Positions 15,999-24,658 of a stretch of DNA of 28,406 bases are shown in pieces. The notes below the pieces were generated by a model. It worked only from the letters and a program-made list of their open reading frames with translations, was not told the origin of the DNA and did no database searches. The stretch is from contig BRYA01000185.1 in assembly GCA_030267965.1 (NCBI GenBank), forward strand, positions 1-28,406. Direction: 5' to 3'. Both the position numbers and the translations under genes were made by a program. Position 1 is the stretch's first letter. Every line of letters begins with the position of its first letter. Source of the DNA: Triparma columacea (taxonomy: Eukaryota > Sar > Bolidophyceae > Parmales > Triparmaceae).

Positions 15999-18506
15999 AT
16001 GAGTGAATTAGACTTTGCTTATGGTCATTACGATAGTGCAGAAATAAGTGATGACGATAGTGATGACGATAGTGATGACGGTGGTGATGACGATGGTGAT
16101 GAGTATGGTGATGACTTTAGTGATGGCTATGGTGATGGCTATGGTGATGACTATAGTGATGACTATGGTGGTGACTATGACGACCCAGATGATGGGGACT
16201 CCCCCCTTCCCAAAACAGCAGTATACTCCGGAACAGAGCCCTTCATAGGCAATGATGAACTCACAGAAGTGACTTTTGCACAAGGAGTGACGTCGATTCC
16301 TACACACACCTTCTCTGGATGCTCCTCCCTCAAGGCCATCACCATCCCGGACGGAGTGACGATGATTGGCAGTTATGCCTTCCACGGATGCACCTCCCTC
16401 ACGGCCATCACCATCCCAGACGGAGTGACGACGATTTGCAACCATGCCTTCTACAGATGCTCCTCCCTCACAGGAATAACAATCCCGGACGGAGTGACGT
16501 CGATTGGCAATTACACCTTCTACGGATGCTCCTCCCTCACGGACATCACCATCCCGGACGGAGTGACGGAGATTGGCGAATGCGCCTTCGAAGGATGCTC
16601 CTCCCTCACGGCCATCACAATCCCAGACGGAGTGACTTCGATTGGCGACAACGCCTTCGAAAGATGCTCCTCCCTCATGGCCATCACCATCCCGGATGGA
16701 GTGACGATGATTGGCAAATACGCCTTCTCTAGATGCTCCTCCCTCACAGCCATCACAATCCCAGACGGAGTGACAACGATTGGCGAGCGCGCCTTCTTGG
16801 GATGCTCCTCCCTCACGGGCATCACCATCCCGGACAGAGTGACAACGATTGGCAAACGCGCCTTCGTTGGATGCTCCTCCCTCACGGCCATCACCATCCC
16901 AGACGGAGTGACGATGATTGGCAATTACACCTTCTACGGATGCTCCTCCCTCGCAGTCATCACAATCCCAGACGGAGTGACAACGATTGGCGAACGCGCC
17001 TTCGAAGGATGCTCCTCCCTCACGGCCATCACAATCCCGGACGGAGTGACGATGATTGGCAAACGCGCCTTCGCTAATTGCTCCTCCCTCACGGCCATCA
17101 CCATCCCAGACGGAGTGACGATGATTGGCGAATGCGCCTTCGTTGGATGCTCCTCCCTCACGGACATCACCATCCCGGACAGAGTGACAACGATTGGCGA
17201 ATGCGCCTTCGAAGGATGCTCCTCCCTCACGGCCATCACAATCCCAGATGGAGTGACGATGATTGAAATTGGAGCCTTCTCTGGATGCTCCTCCCTAACA
17301 GCCATCACAATCCCAGACGGAGTGACGAAGATTGGCGACCACGCCTTCAGCGAATGCTCCTCCCTCGCGGCAATCATCATCCCGGACGGAGTGACGATGA
17401 TTGGCAACTGGGCCTTCTCTGGATGCTCTTCCCTCACGGCCATCACAATTCCGGATGGAGTGACAACGATCGGTGACAACGCCTTCGAAGGATGCTCCTC
17501 CCTCGCAGCCATCACCATCCCAGACGGAGTGACGATGATTGGCGAATGCGCCTTCGTTGGATGCTCCTCCCTCACGGACATCACCATCCCGGACAGAGTG
17601 ACGACAATTTGCGAGAGCGCCTTCTCTGGATGCTCCTCCCTCACGGCCATCACAATCCCGGACGGAGTGACAACGATCGGCGACAACGCCTTCGAAGGAT
17701 GCTCCTCCCTCACGGCCATCACCATCCCAGACGGAGTGACAACGATTGGCGGGGGCGCCTTCGCAAATTGCTCCTCCCTCACGGCCATCCCGGACGGAGT
17801 GACAACGATCGGCGACAACGCCTTCTCTGGATGCTCCTCCCTCACGGCCATCACAATCCCGGACGGAGTGACAACGATCGGCGACAACGCCTTCGAAGGA
17901 TGCTCCTCCCTCGCAGCCATCACCATCCCAGACGGAGTGACGATGATTGGCGAATGCGCCTTCGAGGGATGCTCCTCCCTCACGGTCATCACCATCCCGG
18001 ATGGAGTGACAACGATCGGCGACAACGCCTTCGAAGGATGCTCCTCCCTCACGGCCATCACCATCCCAGACGGAGTGACAACGATTGGCGGGGGCGCCTT
18101 CTGGGGATGCTCCTCCCTCACGGCCATCACAATCCCGGACTCTGTGACGATGATTGGCGCATACGCCTTCAGAAATTGCTCCGCCCTAACGAAACTCAGT
18201 CTATCTCCCGTCGTCTCCATCGGTGAAGACTGCTTCTTGGACTGCACCACCCTAATCTCTGCTGCTGCCCATCAAAATATGCCGACTGTCGAGGACCTCC
18301 TCAATTCTAGGTGGCACCGCGTACGTGAACGCGTCAACGCTCTGCTGTGCCTTAAGGGAACCTGGGATCACGTGGAGAACCCACCCAGGAGATCGGCAAG
18401 GAAGCGGAAGCGAACTGACGGAGTTGAAGCCGGAGCGCTAAGGGTAACTGAGGCACGTGAGAAGATCCCGAAAGTTTTATGGAGAGTTATTCTGGAGTTT
18501 CTGTAA
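15999..18506 (+). CDS. LRR_5 (BspA-like) repeat protein, long paralogue, intronless
   Basis: The 835-residue protein starts MSELDFAYG. An acidic Asp/Ser/Gly/Tyr tract (about residues 18-68) is followed by a conserved leader (DDGDSPLPKTAVYSG, LTEVTFAQGV). Twenty-eight consecutive 23-residue LRR_5 repeats of the pattern AF.GCSSLTAITIPDGVTTIG come next, then a degenerate capping repeat. Unit 22 lacks two residues. The C-terminal domain contains RERVNALLCLKGTWDHVENP, a basic patch RRSARKRKR resembling a nuclear localisation signal, and KIPKVLWRVILEFL. LRR_5 arrays form elongated binding surfaces; no signal peptide is seen, so the protein is probably intracellular. The function is unknown. The paralogue lies downstream in the same orientation. 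Near-identical units at 17119-17190 and 17533-17604 show recent internal duplication. Confidence 0.9.
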   Translation: MSELDFAYGHYDSAEISDDDSDDDSDDGGDDDGDEYGDDFSDGYGDGYGDDYSDDYGGDYDDPDDGDSPLPKTAVYSGTEPFIGNDELTEVTFAQGVTSIPTHTFSGCSSLKAITIPDGVTMIGSYAFHGCTSLTAITIPDGVTTICNHAFYRCSSLTGITIPDGVTSIGNYTFYGCSSLTDITIPDGVTEIGECAFEGCSSLTAITIPDGVTSIGDNAFERCSSLMAITIPDGVTMIGKYAFSRCSSLTAITIPDGVTTIGERAFLGCSSLTGITIPDRVTTIGKRAFVGCSSLTAITIPDGVTMIGNYTFYGCSSLAVITIPDGVTTIGERAFEGCSSLTAITIPDGVTMIGKRAFANCSSLTAITIPDGVTMIGECAFVGCSSLTDITIPDRVTTIGECAFEGCSSLTAITIPDGVTMIEIGAFSGCSSLTAITIPDGVTKIGDHAFSECSSLAAIIIPDGVTMIGNWAFSGCSSLTAITIPDGVTTIGDNAFEGCSSLAAITIPDGVTMIGECAFVGCSSLTDITIPDRVTTICESAFSGCSSLTAITIPDGVTTIGDNAFEGCSSLTAITIPDGVTTIGGGAFANCSSLTAIPDGVTTIGDNAFSGCSSLTAITIPDGVTTIGDNAFEGCSSLAAITIPDGVTMIGECAFEGCSSLTVITIPDGVTTIGDNAFEGCSSLTAITIPDGVTTIGGGAFWGCSSLTAITIPDSVTMIGAYAFRNCSALTKLSLSPVVSIGEDCFLDCTTLISAAAHQNMPTVEDLLNSRWHRVRERVNALLCLKGTWDHVENPPRRSARKRKRTDGVEAGALRVTEAREKIPKVLWRVILEFL
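16048..16195 (+). repeat. Coding minisatellite for an acidic tract
   Basis: Imperfect 9- and 18-nt units (GATGACGATAGT, GGTGATGACTATAGT) encode an Asp-rich tract with Ser, Gly and Tyr. The paralogue at 19152 has only a short acidic leader, so the tract expanded, or shrank, after duplication. Confidence 0.88.
16300..18180 (+). repeat. 69-bp coding tandem repeat array (LRR_5 units)
   Basis: About 27-28 units of 69 bp, each with a near-invariant core GGATGCTCCTCCCTCACGGC and a variable section after GAGTGACGAYGATTGGC. Because the unit length is divisible by three and lacks stops in several other frames, long spurious reading frames appear on both strands. Higher-order repeats are visible: six-unit (414-bp) spacing between 17121 and 17535, and five- to six-unit spacing towards the 3' end. 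Confidence 0.92.
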
Positions 18507-19151
18507 CTACTCTTTGTTGTTCAAACAATCGGATCATAATACTAGATGATTATACTTAATACTTACATGTTCAATCAAATGTTTATCTGACTGATTCTGA
18601 GGGCTGAGATTTCGACTGCCTTTCGTTTTGGCAAAAGAAAATCTTAATCGAAATAAAGGTAAGGCGGGACAACAATGAGTTCTCAAGGCTTTCACCAGTT
18701 GTAATGTGTCCTATCGATGTTTTTAATTTCCTATTCACGTCCAAGTTCAAGTTATTTCCCCTCTTCAATCGAGGTCGACTGACTGAGTGTTCATTGGATT
18801 TGGATTATTTGTCTCATAGACGATATAATACTACTTTCGGCCATATTTACGATGTTATTGTATCATATTGGGATTGCTATCGGGCAGAGAACCACCATTG
18901 ACGCCACAATGACACATCCCTTGAGGGGTCTCCTCGCCGGGCCAAATTCCTTCCAGCCTGTCAGCGTCTCTTTCGGTCATCCTGCCGCTTCCATGGCTCA
19001 GTGTAACCTGTGTCAACACTTACTACGAGACGGTTTGGCCTCAACCGGGTATCAACCACTAAAAATCCACTCCCTCAGACACAATCCCTCTCCCTTGTTC
19101 TTTGTCATCACACCACACTAACCCTCCTAAAAGATCCTCTCCATCCCTACT
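18507..19151. repeat. Intergenic region with duplicated 5' flank, right copy (about 18650-19130)
   Basis: The first 120 bp include GCAAAAGAAAATCTTAATCG (18632), which recurs after the second gene as GCAAAAGAAAATCTTATCG (20625). From about 18650 the sequence parallels 15536-15870. Between GGGGTCTC (18931) and CCCTCTCCC (about 19086) it holds roughly 150 bp absent from the left copy, with no recognisable gene or transposon ends. The shared CACCACACTAACCCTCC and AAAAGATCCTCTCCATCC then lead directly to the second ATG. Confidence 0.85.
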
Positions 19152-20585
19152 ATGAGTGAACTTGACTTTGTTATCGGTGAATCGGATGCTAGTGACGAAA
19201 GTGATGGAGAGTATGACGACCTAGATGATGGTGACTCTCCCCTTCCCAAAACAGCAGTATACTCCGGAACATTGGGCTTCGGAGGCAATCGTCAACTCAC
19301 AGAAGTGACTTTTGCACAAGGAGTGACAACGATTGGCGAACGCGCCTTCTACAAATGCTCCTCCCTCACTGCCATCACAATCCCAGTTGGAGTGACGACA
19401 ATTGGCGAACGCGCCTTCATGGGATGCTCCTCCCTCACGGGCATCACCATCCCAGACGGAGTGACGACGATTAGCAGAAGCGCCTTCAACGGATGCTCCT
19501 CCCTCACGGCCATCACCATCCCAGATGGAATGACAACGATTTGCATATGCACCTTCAACAGATGCTCCTCCCTTGCAGCCATCACAATCCCGGACTCAGT
19601 GACAACGATTGACCACAGCGCCTTCCAAGGATGCTCCTCCCTCACGGCCATCACCATCCCGGACAGAGTGACGATGATTGGCGAAGACGTCTTCAGGGGA
19701 TGCTCCTCCCTCACGTCCATCCCTGACGGATTGACGTCGATTGGCGATGGCGCCTTCTACGAATGCTCCTCCCTCACGGTCATCACGATTCCTGACGGAG
19801 TGACGTCGATTGGCGAACACGCCTTCTTCGGATGCTCCTCCCTCACGGCCATCACCATCCCTGACGGATTGACGTCGATTGGCGATGGCGCCTTCAGGGG
19901 ATGCTCCTCCCTCACAGCCATCACAATCCCGGACGGAGTCACGGAGATTGGCGATGGCACCTTCAGGGGATGCTCCTCCCTCGCAGCCATCACAATCCCG
20001 GACGGAGTCACGGAGATTGGCGATGGCACCTTCAGGGGATGCTCCTCCCTCACAGCCATCACAATCCCGGACGGAGTGACGAGGATTGGTAGAGGCGCCT
20101 TCTTCAGATGCTCCTCCCTCACGGCCATCACAATTCCGGACGGAGTGACGACTATTCTCAATGGCGCCTTCAACGGATGCTCCTCCCTCACGGCCATCAC
20201 AATCCCGGACTCTGTGACGACGCTTAGTCATAGCACCTTCTCCGGATGCTCTGCCCTGACGAAACTCATTCTATCTCCTGCCGTTTCCATCGGTCCAAAC
20301 TGCTTCTTGAACTGCACCGCCCTAATCTCTGCCGCTGCTGATAAAAACATGCCGACTGTCTCGGACCTCCTCCATTACAGGTGGCACCGCAAACCCGCTG
20401 TGATGGAACGCGTCAACGCTCTGCTGTGCCTTAAGGGAACCTGGGATCACGTGGAGAACCCACCCAGGAGATCGGCGAGGAAGCGGAAGCGAACTGACGG
20501 AGTTGAAGCCGGGGCGCTAAGGGCAAGTGAGGCACGTGACAAGATCCCGAAAGTTTTGTGGAGAGTAATTCTGGAATTTCTGTAA
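19152..20585 (+). CDS. LRR_5 (BspA-like) repeat protein, short paralogue, intronless
   Basis: The 477-residue paralogue shares the MSELDF start, the DDGDSPLPKTAVYSG leader, the capping repeat and a C-terminal domain nearly identical to that of the upstream gene, including RRSARKRKRTDGVEAGALR and KIPKVLWRVILEFL. It has 14 LRR_5 repeats against 28, and one unit (GCSSLTSIPDG) carries the same two-residue deletion type seen in the long copy. Repeats ten and eleven (about 19938-20075) are almost identical DNA, so this array is also changing by unit duplication. The ends are more conserved than the variable repeat faces, a pattern that would fit a diversifying binding surface on a fixed adaptor domain; that reading is inference. 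Confidence 0.9.
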   Translation: MSELDFVIGESDASDESDGEYDDLDDGDSPLPKTAVYSGTLGFGGNRQLTEVTFAQGVTTIGERAFYKCSSLTAITIPVGVTTIGERAFMGCSSLTGITIPDGVTTISRSAFNGCSSLTAITIPDGMTTICICTFNRCSSLAAITIPDSVTTIDHSAFQGCSSLTAITIPDRVTMIGEDVFRGCSSLTSIPDGLTSIGDGAFYECSSLTVITIPDGVTSIGEHAFFGCSSLTAITIPDGLTSIGDGAFRGCSSLTAITIPDGVTEIGDGTFRGCSSLAAITIPDGVTEIGDGTFRGCSSLTAITIPDGVTRIGRGAFFRCSSLTAITIPDGVTTILNGAFNGCSSLTAITIPDSVTTLSHSTFSGCSALTKLILSPAVSIGPNCFLNCTALISAAADKNMPTVSDLLHYRWHRKPAVMERVNALLCLKGTWDHVENPPRRSARKRKRTDGVEAGALRASEARDKIPKVLWRVILEFL

Positions 20586-20800
20586 CTCTTTTTTGTTGAA
20601 TCAATCGTTCAATTTTTATCTGAGGCAAAAGAAAATCTTATCGAAACAGAACGGTACGGCCCCTTGCGCATTTAAGCATACAGAAAGGAGGAGGAAAGGA
20701 GGGGGAAAAAAGGAGAAAAAACAAGGACCAAATTTATTTCTCAACAATATTCTACAAAATCACAACAACAAGACGTTTAAGAAAGGATAAATCCGCCAAT

Positions 20801-21879
20801 ATGATTAGCAGCGTACATATCGTTCTAATAATCCTAGCCATCTTCTCTACCTCCTCCTCCTTCCAATTAAAACCTCTCTTCAACATCCCCCCTCCACACA
20901 TCCTTCGCCTTTCATCATCAAATACACCTAATTCTTACAATGGTCCAATGGTAGACCTATACCGCGTACTATCACTACGTAAAACAGCCTCAAAAGATGA
21001 AATCAAGTCAGCCTACAAAACGCTTTCAAGAAAACTTCATCCAGACAGGTTCCTCGACCAGCTCACCTTCAAGCCTGCCAACATGAGCGTCGCCGAGCTC
21101 AGGGAGTACGCCACCGACAACATGGTAGGCGTATCAACCCTCGTAGACAAAGCAGATCTCGTCCAAGTGGCTCAAGACATTCACAAAAGGGCAGAAGTCC
21201 TACCTAGGAAACAGAGGGAAAGAATGAAGGAGATTGAAGGGGAGTTTCAAATGGTTACCCTAGCCTACCGTACCCTGGGTGTGGACGATGAGGCTAGGAG
21301 GTACTACGACTTGACGGGGGACTGGGGGGAGGAGGAGGAATTCGTTTGGGGGGGGGGGGAAAGGAATATGGGGGATAGGAAAGAGGCGGAGAGAGTCAGG
21401 GAAAGGGGGAGAAAAAGGTGAGGGGGGGGGCGGGGGATGGGGGGGGGGTGCAAAACAGGGAGGTTTTTGGGGGGACCCCCCCTTGTTTTTGAATTTTGGG
21501 GCTCTAACACTTTTTTGCGAAACACGGATAACAGTCAGATGGACGATGTTCAGAGGAGGGTCTACGACGCTTACCTTCGGGAGAATAAGGAGAAGGAGGA
21601 GAAAGAGAAGACGATGAGGGAAGAGGGGGAGAGGGTTAGGAAACTTCAGAGGGAGAGGACAGAGGAGGAAAGGAACAGGTGAGAACGCTGGGGGGGGGGG
21701 AAGATGAGAAGAATTACACACACACACACACACAAACAAAGAAACGGGCTAACAATTTCTCTCGTGTGCACCAACAAACGGGGGGGGAACGCAGGGAGAG
21801 GATGGGGAGACAAGAGAGGCAGGATAAAATCAAGGAGAAATGGGGGGAGCTTTTCAAGGGGGTTTTCGGGGGTGATTGA
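20801..21879 (+). CDS. J-domain (DnaJ/Hsp40) protein with plastid-type leader
   Basis: Exons are 20801-21417, 21535-21678 and 21795-21879 (introns 117 and 116 nt, both phase 2), giving 281 residues. The N-terminus is a signal peptide (MISSVHIVLIILAIFSTSSS) followed at once by Phe21 (FQLKPLF), the arrangement used for import into red-lineage secondary plastids. The J domain starts near VDLYRVLSLRKTASKDEIKS and has the HPD motif at 80-82 (RKLHPDRF), needed to stimulate Hsp70 ATPase. The closing helix (EFQMVTLAYRTLGVDDEARR) comes about 50 residues later than usual, so the loop after HPD has a helical, charged insertion. The rest is a highly charged coiled-coil-like tail with no zinc finger or C-terminal client domain (class C). 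A plastid Hsp70 partner is inferred. The 12-G run at 21348-21359 is coding. Confidence 0.85.
21716..21734. repeat. (CA)n microsatellite in intron 2 of the J-domain gene
   Basis: Nineteen bases of alternating A and C lie within the second intron, downstream of a ten-G run near 21691. Confidence 0.95.
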
Positions 21880-21991
21880 CGCGCGGGATGGGAGATCTAT
21901 AAGGGGTGGGTTTTAAGCTTTGTTGTTTTCTATACAAAAACAAACAAATTACGCCAGCAGTCAATGTATATCTCGCTGGTCTTCGAAACGC

Positions 21992-23700
21992 CTAGCCTTG
22001 GTAACCGAAGATTATCTTCGCCCTCCGCTTCGCGTACGGCATGGCGGCCTTGAATATATCAAACTGCGGGGGGAGGAACGTGTTAGTTTCCTCCCACGTG
22101 CTTCCCTCGCCAGGCCGGCCACCCCCCCCCCCCCCCACTCACCTCCTCGTCGCCCTTCAGAGCGATGCCCTCCAGCAACCCCAGCCCCCTCGTCACCAGC
22201 GCGAAGAAGGGCGGCACTGAGAACTCGTACTTGAAGAATATTTCGTTCAGCTCCCCGCTGATGGCCTTGAGCTTGTCCTTCCTCTTCCTCAAGTTGCTCC
22301 CACCCTCCAGTAACCCGTCCCTGAGAACCTTCGTCAGGAGCGGCTCAATCTCCCTCGTATCGTACGCCATGTCCAAGAATCCGAGCTCCTTGGCGTCCCT
22401 CCTGATCAAAAGCTCGTAGTCCCCCCTAAGCAGGTTGACGATGGCGCCGGTCATGGCCCTCCTCTCCCTGTCGTCGACGTCGGCGCAGAGGCCGAAGTCG
22501 ATCAGGCTCAGGCTTGGCTCCCCGTCCTCCCCCGTCACCACGAGGAGGTTACCGGGATGGGGATCAGAGTGGAACTTACCAATGTCCAAAAGCTGGGTTA
22601 AAAACAGCTCAACGCCTACGGGAATCAGGCGATTTATTACAGAGGGGGGACAGGAAGATAGCTTGACACCATCCACCCAGGAGGTTATCAGAATTTTGCT
22701 AGACGATGGGTGGAGCTCAGAGTGGACTCTTGGTATCTGGCGGAAAGAAAGTTTATCATTGGTTAGGAAGGAACAAACAATCTGATACTACCTCACTTCT
22801 GCGATAAAGCGCTTAAGCGTGAACGCTCCAACCCACCCTCTCCCTCAACCCCCCCTCTCCCCCAGCCTCACCTTGACTTTTACCCCCCTCTTCCCCAGCT
22901 CGTGCCTGAAGAGTTCCTGGTTCTTCCCCTCCCTAATATAATCCAGCTCCCCCCAGCTCCCCCCCGCGAAGCAGTCGCAGAGCTGAACGTACATGCTCTT
23001 CTGCTCGCTCACCATCGGTACCAGCACGTCCGCCGCCTGGCAGATGAGGCGAGCTATGTAAAGATCTAAGGAGACAGCACTGGAAATTCCAGGACGCTGG
23101 ACCTTGACAGCTACAGACTCACCGGTGGAGAGGAGACGACCGCGGTATACTTGACCGAGGGAGGCGGCAGCAACGCGGGTGAGGGAACCGGGGTGGAATA
23201 TTTCTGAGGGTGGGGAGGAGAGCTCAGACTCCATTATTGCAAAGGCTTCCTCATCAGGAAAGGAGGGACAGTTATCGTGAAGCCTGGAGAGACCGGTGAG
23301 GTAATGGGGAGGGATTATGTCGGGACGGATCGACAGCTGCTGACCGAACTTTATCCAAGCTGGTCCCAAGGATATCAGCGTCGACGTTAACTTCTCGGGA
23401 GAATTGTTAATGAGGAGAGGGGGGATCTTTGAAGCCACAGTTAGGACCCTTGTCAAAAGAGTGAAGGGCTTGTTGGCGTAGTGGATAGAGAGCATTGTGG
23501 GTGAATATTCCAGCGGTAAGGGAGGGGAAGGGGATATTGTGGAGTGAAGGAATTCTGTGGAGGGATGGGGAGGGCTCGGAGATGAGTCATCGCATCAATT
23601 TTCTTAGTTACGATGAATTAGGGGTTATTATATTCTTACCGTACGCTCCAAGAGTTGTTGGAAGGCCTATAGCCATCCCTATGACCTTCCTGTGCGCCAT
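21992..23700 (-). CDS. ABC1/UbiB-family atypical kinase (ABC1K/ADCK/COQ8 type)
   Basis: Exons are 23700-23640, 23554-22872, 22736-22143 and 22063-21992 with phases that match throughout, giving 469 residues. The first exon (ATG 23700, MAHRKVIGMAIGLPTTLGAY) is chosen because the ATG at 23495 would cut off LPLEYSPTM, part of the family's N-terminal region. Family motifs are all present: KFGQ at 89-92 within WIKFGQQLSIRPDIIPP, the Ala-rich AAAS near 149-152, VAVK with Lys171, HSDPHPGN near 304-311 and the metal-binding IDFG near 327-330. These proteins support quinone synthesis in mitochondria and plastids, as ATPases or kinases. RPDIIPP resembles cyanobacterial/plastid members, so plastid location is possible, but the leader is short and not decisive. 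It converges on the J-domain gene (112 bp) and diverges from the thioredoxin-fold gene (61 bp). Confidence 0.88.
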
Positions 23701-23761
23701 GGGGATAGTAAATGAGAGAGCTTGAAAAACAAAAAAAATTCCTAATTTAATTTCATTTATA
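23701..23761. promoter_or_regulatory. 61-bp head-to-head intergenic promoter
   Basis: Only 61 bp separate the ATG of the ABC1 kinase (minus) from the ATG of the thioredoxin-fold gene (plus). The stretch is A/T-rich with a run of A near 23727-23738 and ATTTAATTTCATTTATA on the plus strand. It must hold both 5' leaders and a shared core promoter, unless further untranslated exons exist. Both ATGs rest on splice models with matching phase. Confidence 0.55.
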
Positions 23762-24570
23762 ATGCCTCCTCCTTTACCTTCCTCGCCTCAAGGTTAGTGT
23801 TATCCTCGTTAACTTGTCAATTTCATTTGATTTTGAAGAAATAAAGCTTGAAATCGTCCTCTAAAACCCCTTACAACATATCGCTCCTTATTTGCCGATC
23901 CTTCCAATCCTTTTCTCAAACTCGTCTCAACATTCGCTGTCGTATTTTGCCGCCCGCCCGCTAACCCTAACCCTTAACCTACATCACAGGCATTCGCTTC
24001 CCGCCCAACTCCACATCCCTCCCTTCTCTTGAGGTTGGAGTATTCATCGATTTCAACTGTCCTTTCTCGCGTAAGATCTACAACACCATCATGGCTGTCT
24101 CCTCCGCCACAAAGATCCAGAACATCCAATTCGTCTTCCACCTCGTTCCTCAACCTTGGCATCCCCAGTCATGCATTCTCCATGAGTTTGGCCTAGCCGT
24201 GCACTCAATTCTTGGTGCTGAGTCCTTCTTCATGTATGCTTCCAAAATCTTTAGCGATTCCCAGGAAACGTGCTTTGACGATATGACCTTTGAGATGTCG
24301 AGAAAGGACATCTACTCGCATTTGTGCGGCCTCTGTTCAGATTTCATCGATGCCTCCGGCGCCTCCAAGATCACAGAGTTCCTCTCTATCAAGGCAGGGT
24401 CAGGAAACTCTGGTAACGAGGCCACCAAGCTTCTGAAGTTCTGCGTCAAATACCACCGCGTAAGAGGGGTGCACGTTACGCCGACAGTTTTCATCAATGG
24501 CGTGGAGGCTCCGGATATTTCCTCGGGTTGGACCGTCTCCCAGTGGAATGAAAAGCTCGACTCTGTGTGA
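23762..24570 (+). CDS. Thioredoxin-fold (DsbA-like) protein with CPFS active-site variant
   Basis: Exons are 23762-23792 and 23990-24570, joined in phase 1 across a 197-nt intron (donor GTTAGT, acceptor ATCACAG), giving 203 residues. The ATG at 24091 would lose VGVFIDFNCPFSRKIYNTI, the first strand and active-site loop, so the upstream model is preferred. CPFS at 34-37 stands where thioredoxins have CxxC; the second Cys is Ser, as in monothiol enzymes. The cis-Pro loop is HVTPTVFING (Pro175). FHLVPQPWHPQS and GWTVSQWNEKL match a family of thioredoxin-like proteins related to DsbA/2-hydroxychromene isomerase folds. A redox, glutathione-linked or isomerase role is possible; the substrate is unknown. 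The intron contains AACCCTAACCC, a branch-point-like or telomere-like run. Confidence 0.78.
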
Positions 24571-24658
24571 AAAAACTAAAAGGGTAAATTATAGAAAAGA
24601 GTGGCTTTTTCATTTTTCGTTAAAAAAAACAAAGGAAACTTCGGCCTCCCCCCTTTCG

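Noticed and set aside
16300..18180. CRISPR-like regular spacing of repeats
   Set aside because: The repeats are contiguous coding units with no spacers between them, in a eukaryotic gene.
16934..18250. Long antisense reading frame (438 codons) opposite the LRR_5 array
   Set aside because: It is a by-product of a 69-bp repeat with no stop in that frame. Composition mirrors the sense repeats, and there is no independent start or domain.
18985..19065. tRNA-like stretch with TGGCTCAGTG resembling an A box
   Set aside because: No matching B box, acceptor stem or anticodon arm could be folded by eye.
19596..20231. Antisense and alternate-frame reading frames over the second LRR_5 gene
   Set aside because: Same cause: repeat units divisible by three keep several frames open.
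23961..23979. Telomere-like CTAACCCTAACCCTTAACC (and a degenerate complement near 15944-15962)
   Set aside because: Only about two units, and the first lies inside an intron where CTAAC serves as a likely branch site. Too short for an interstitial telomere claim.
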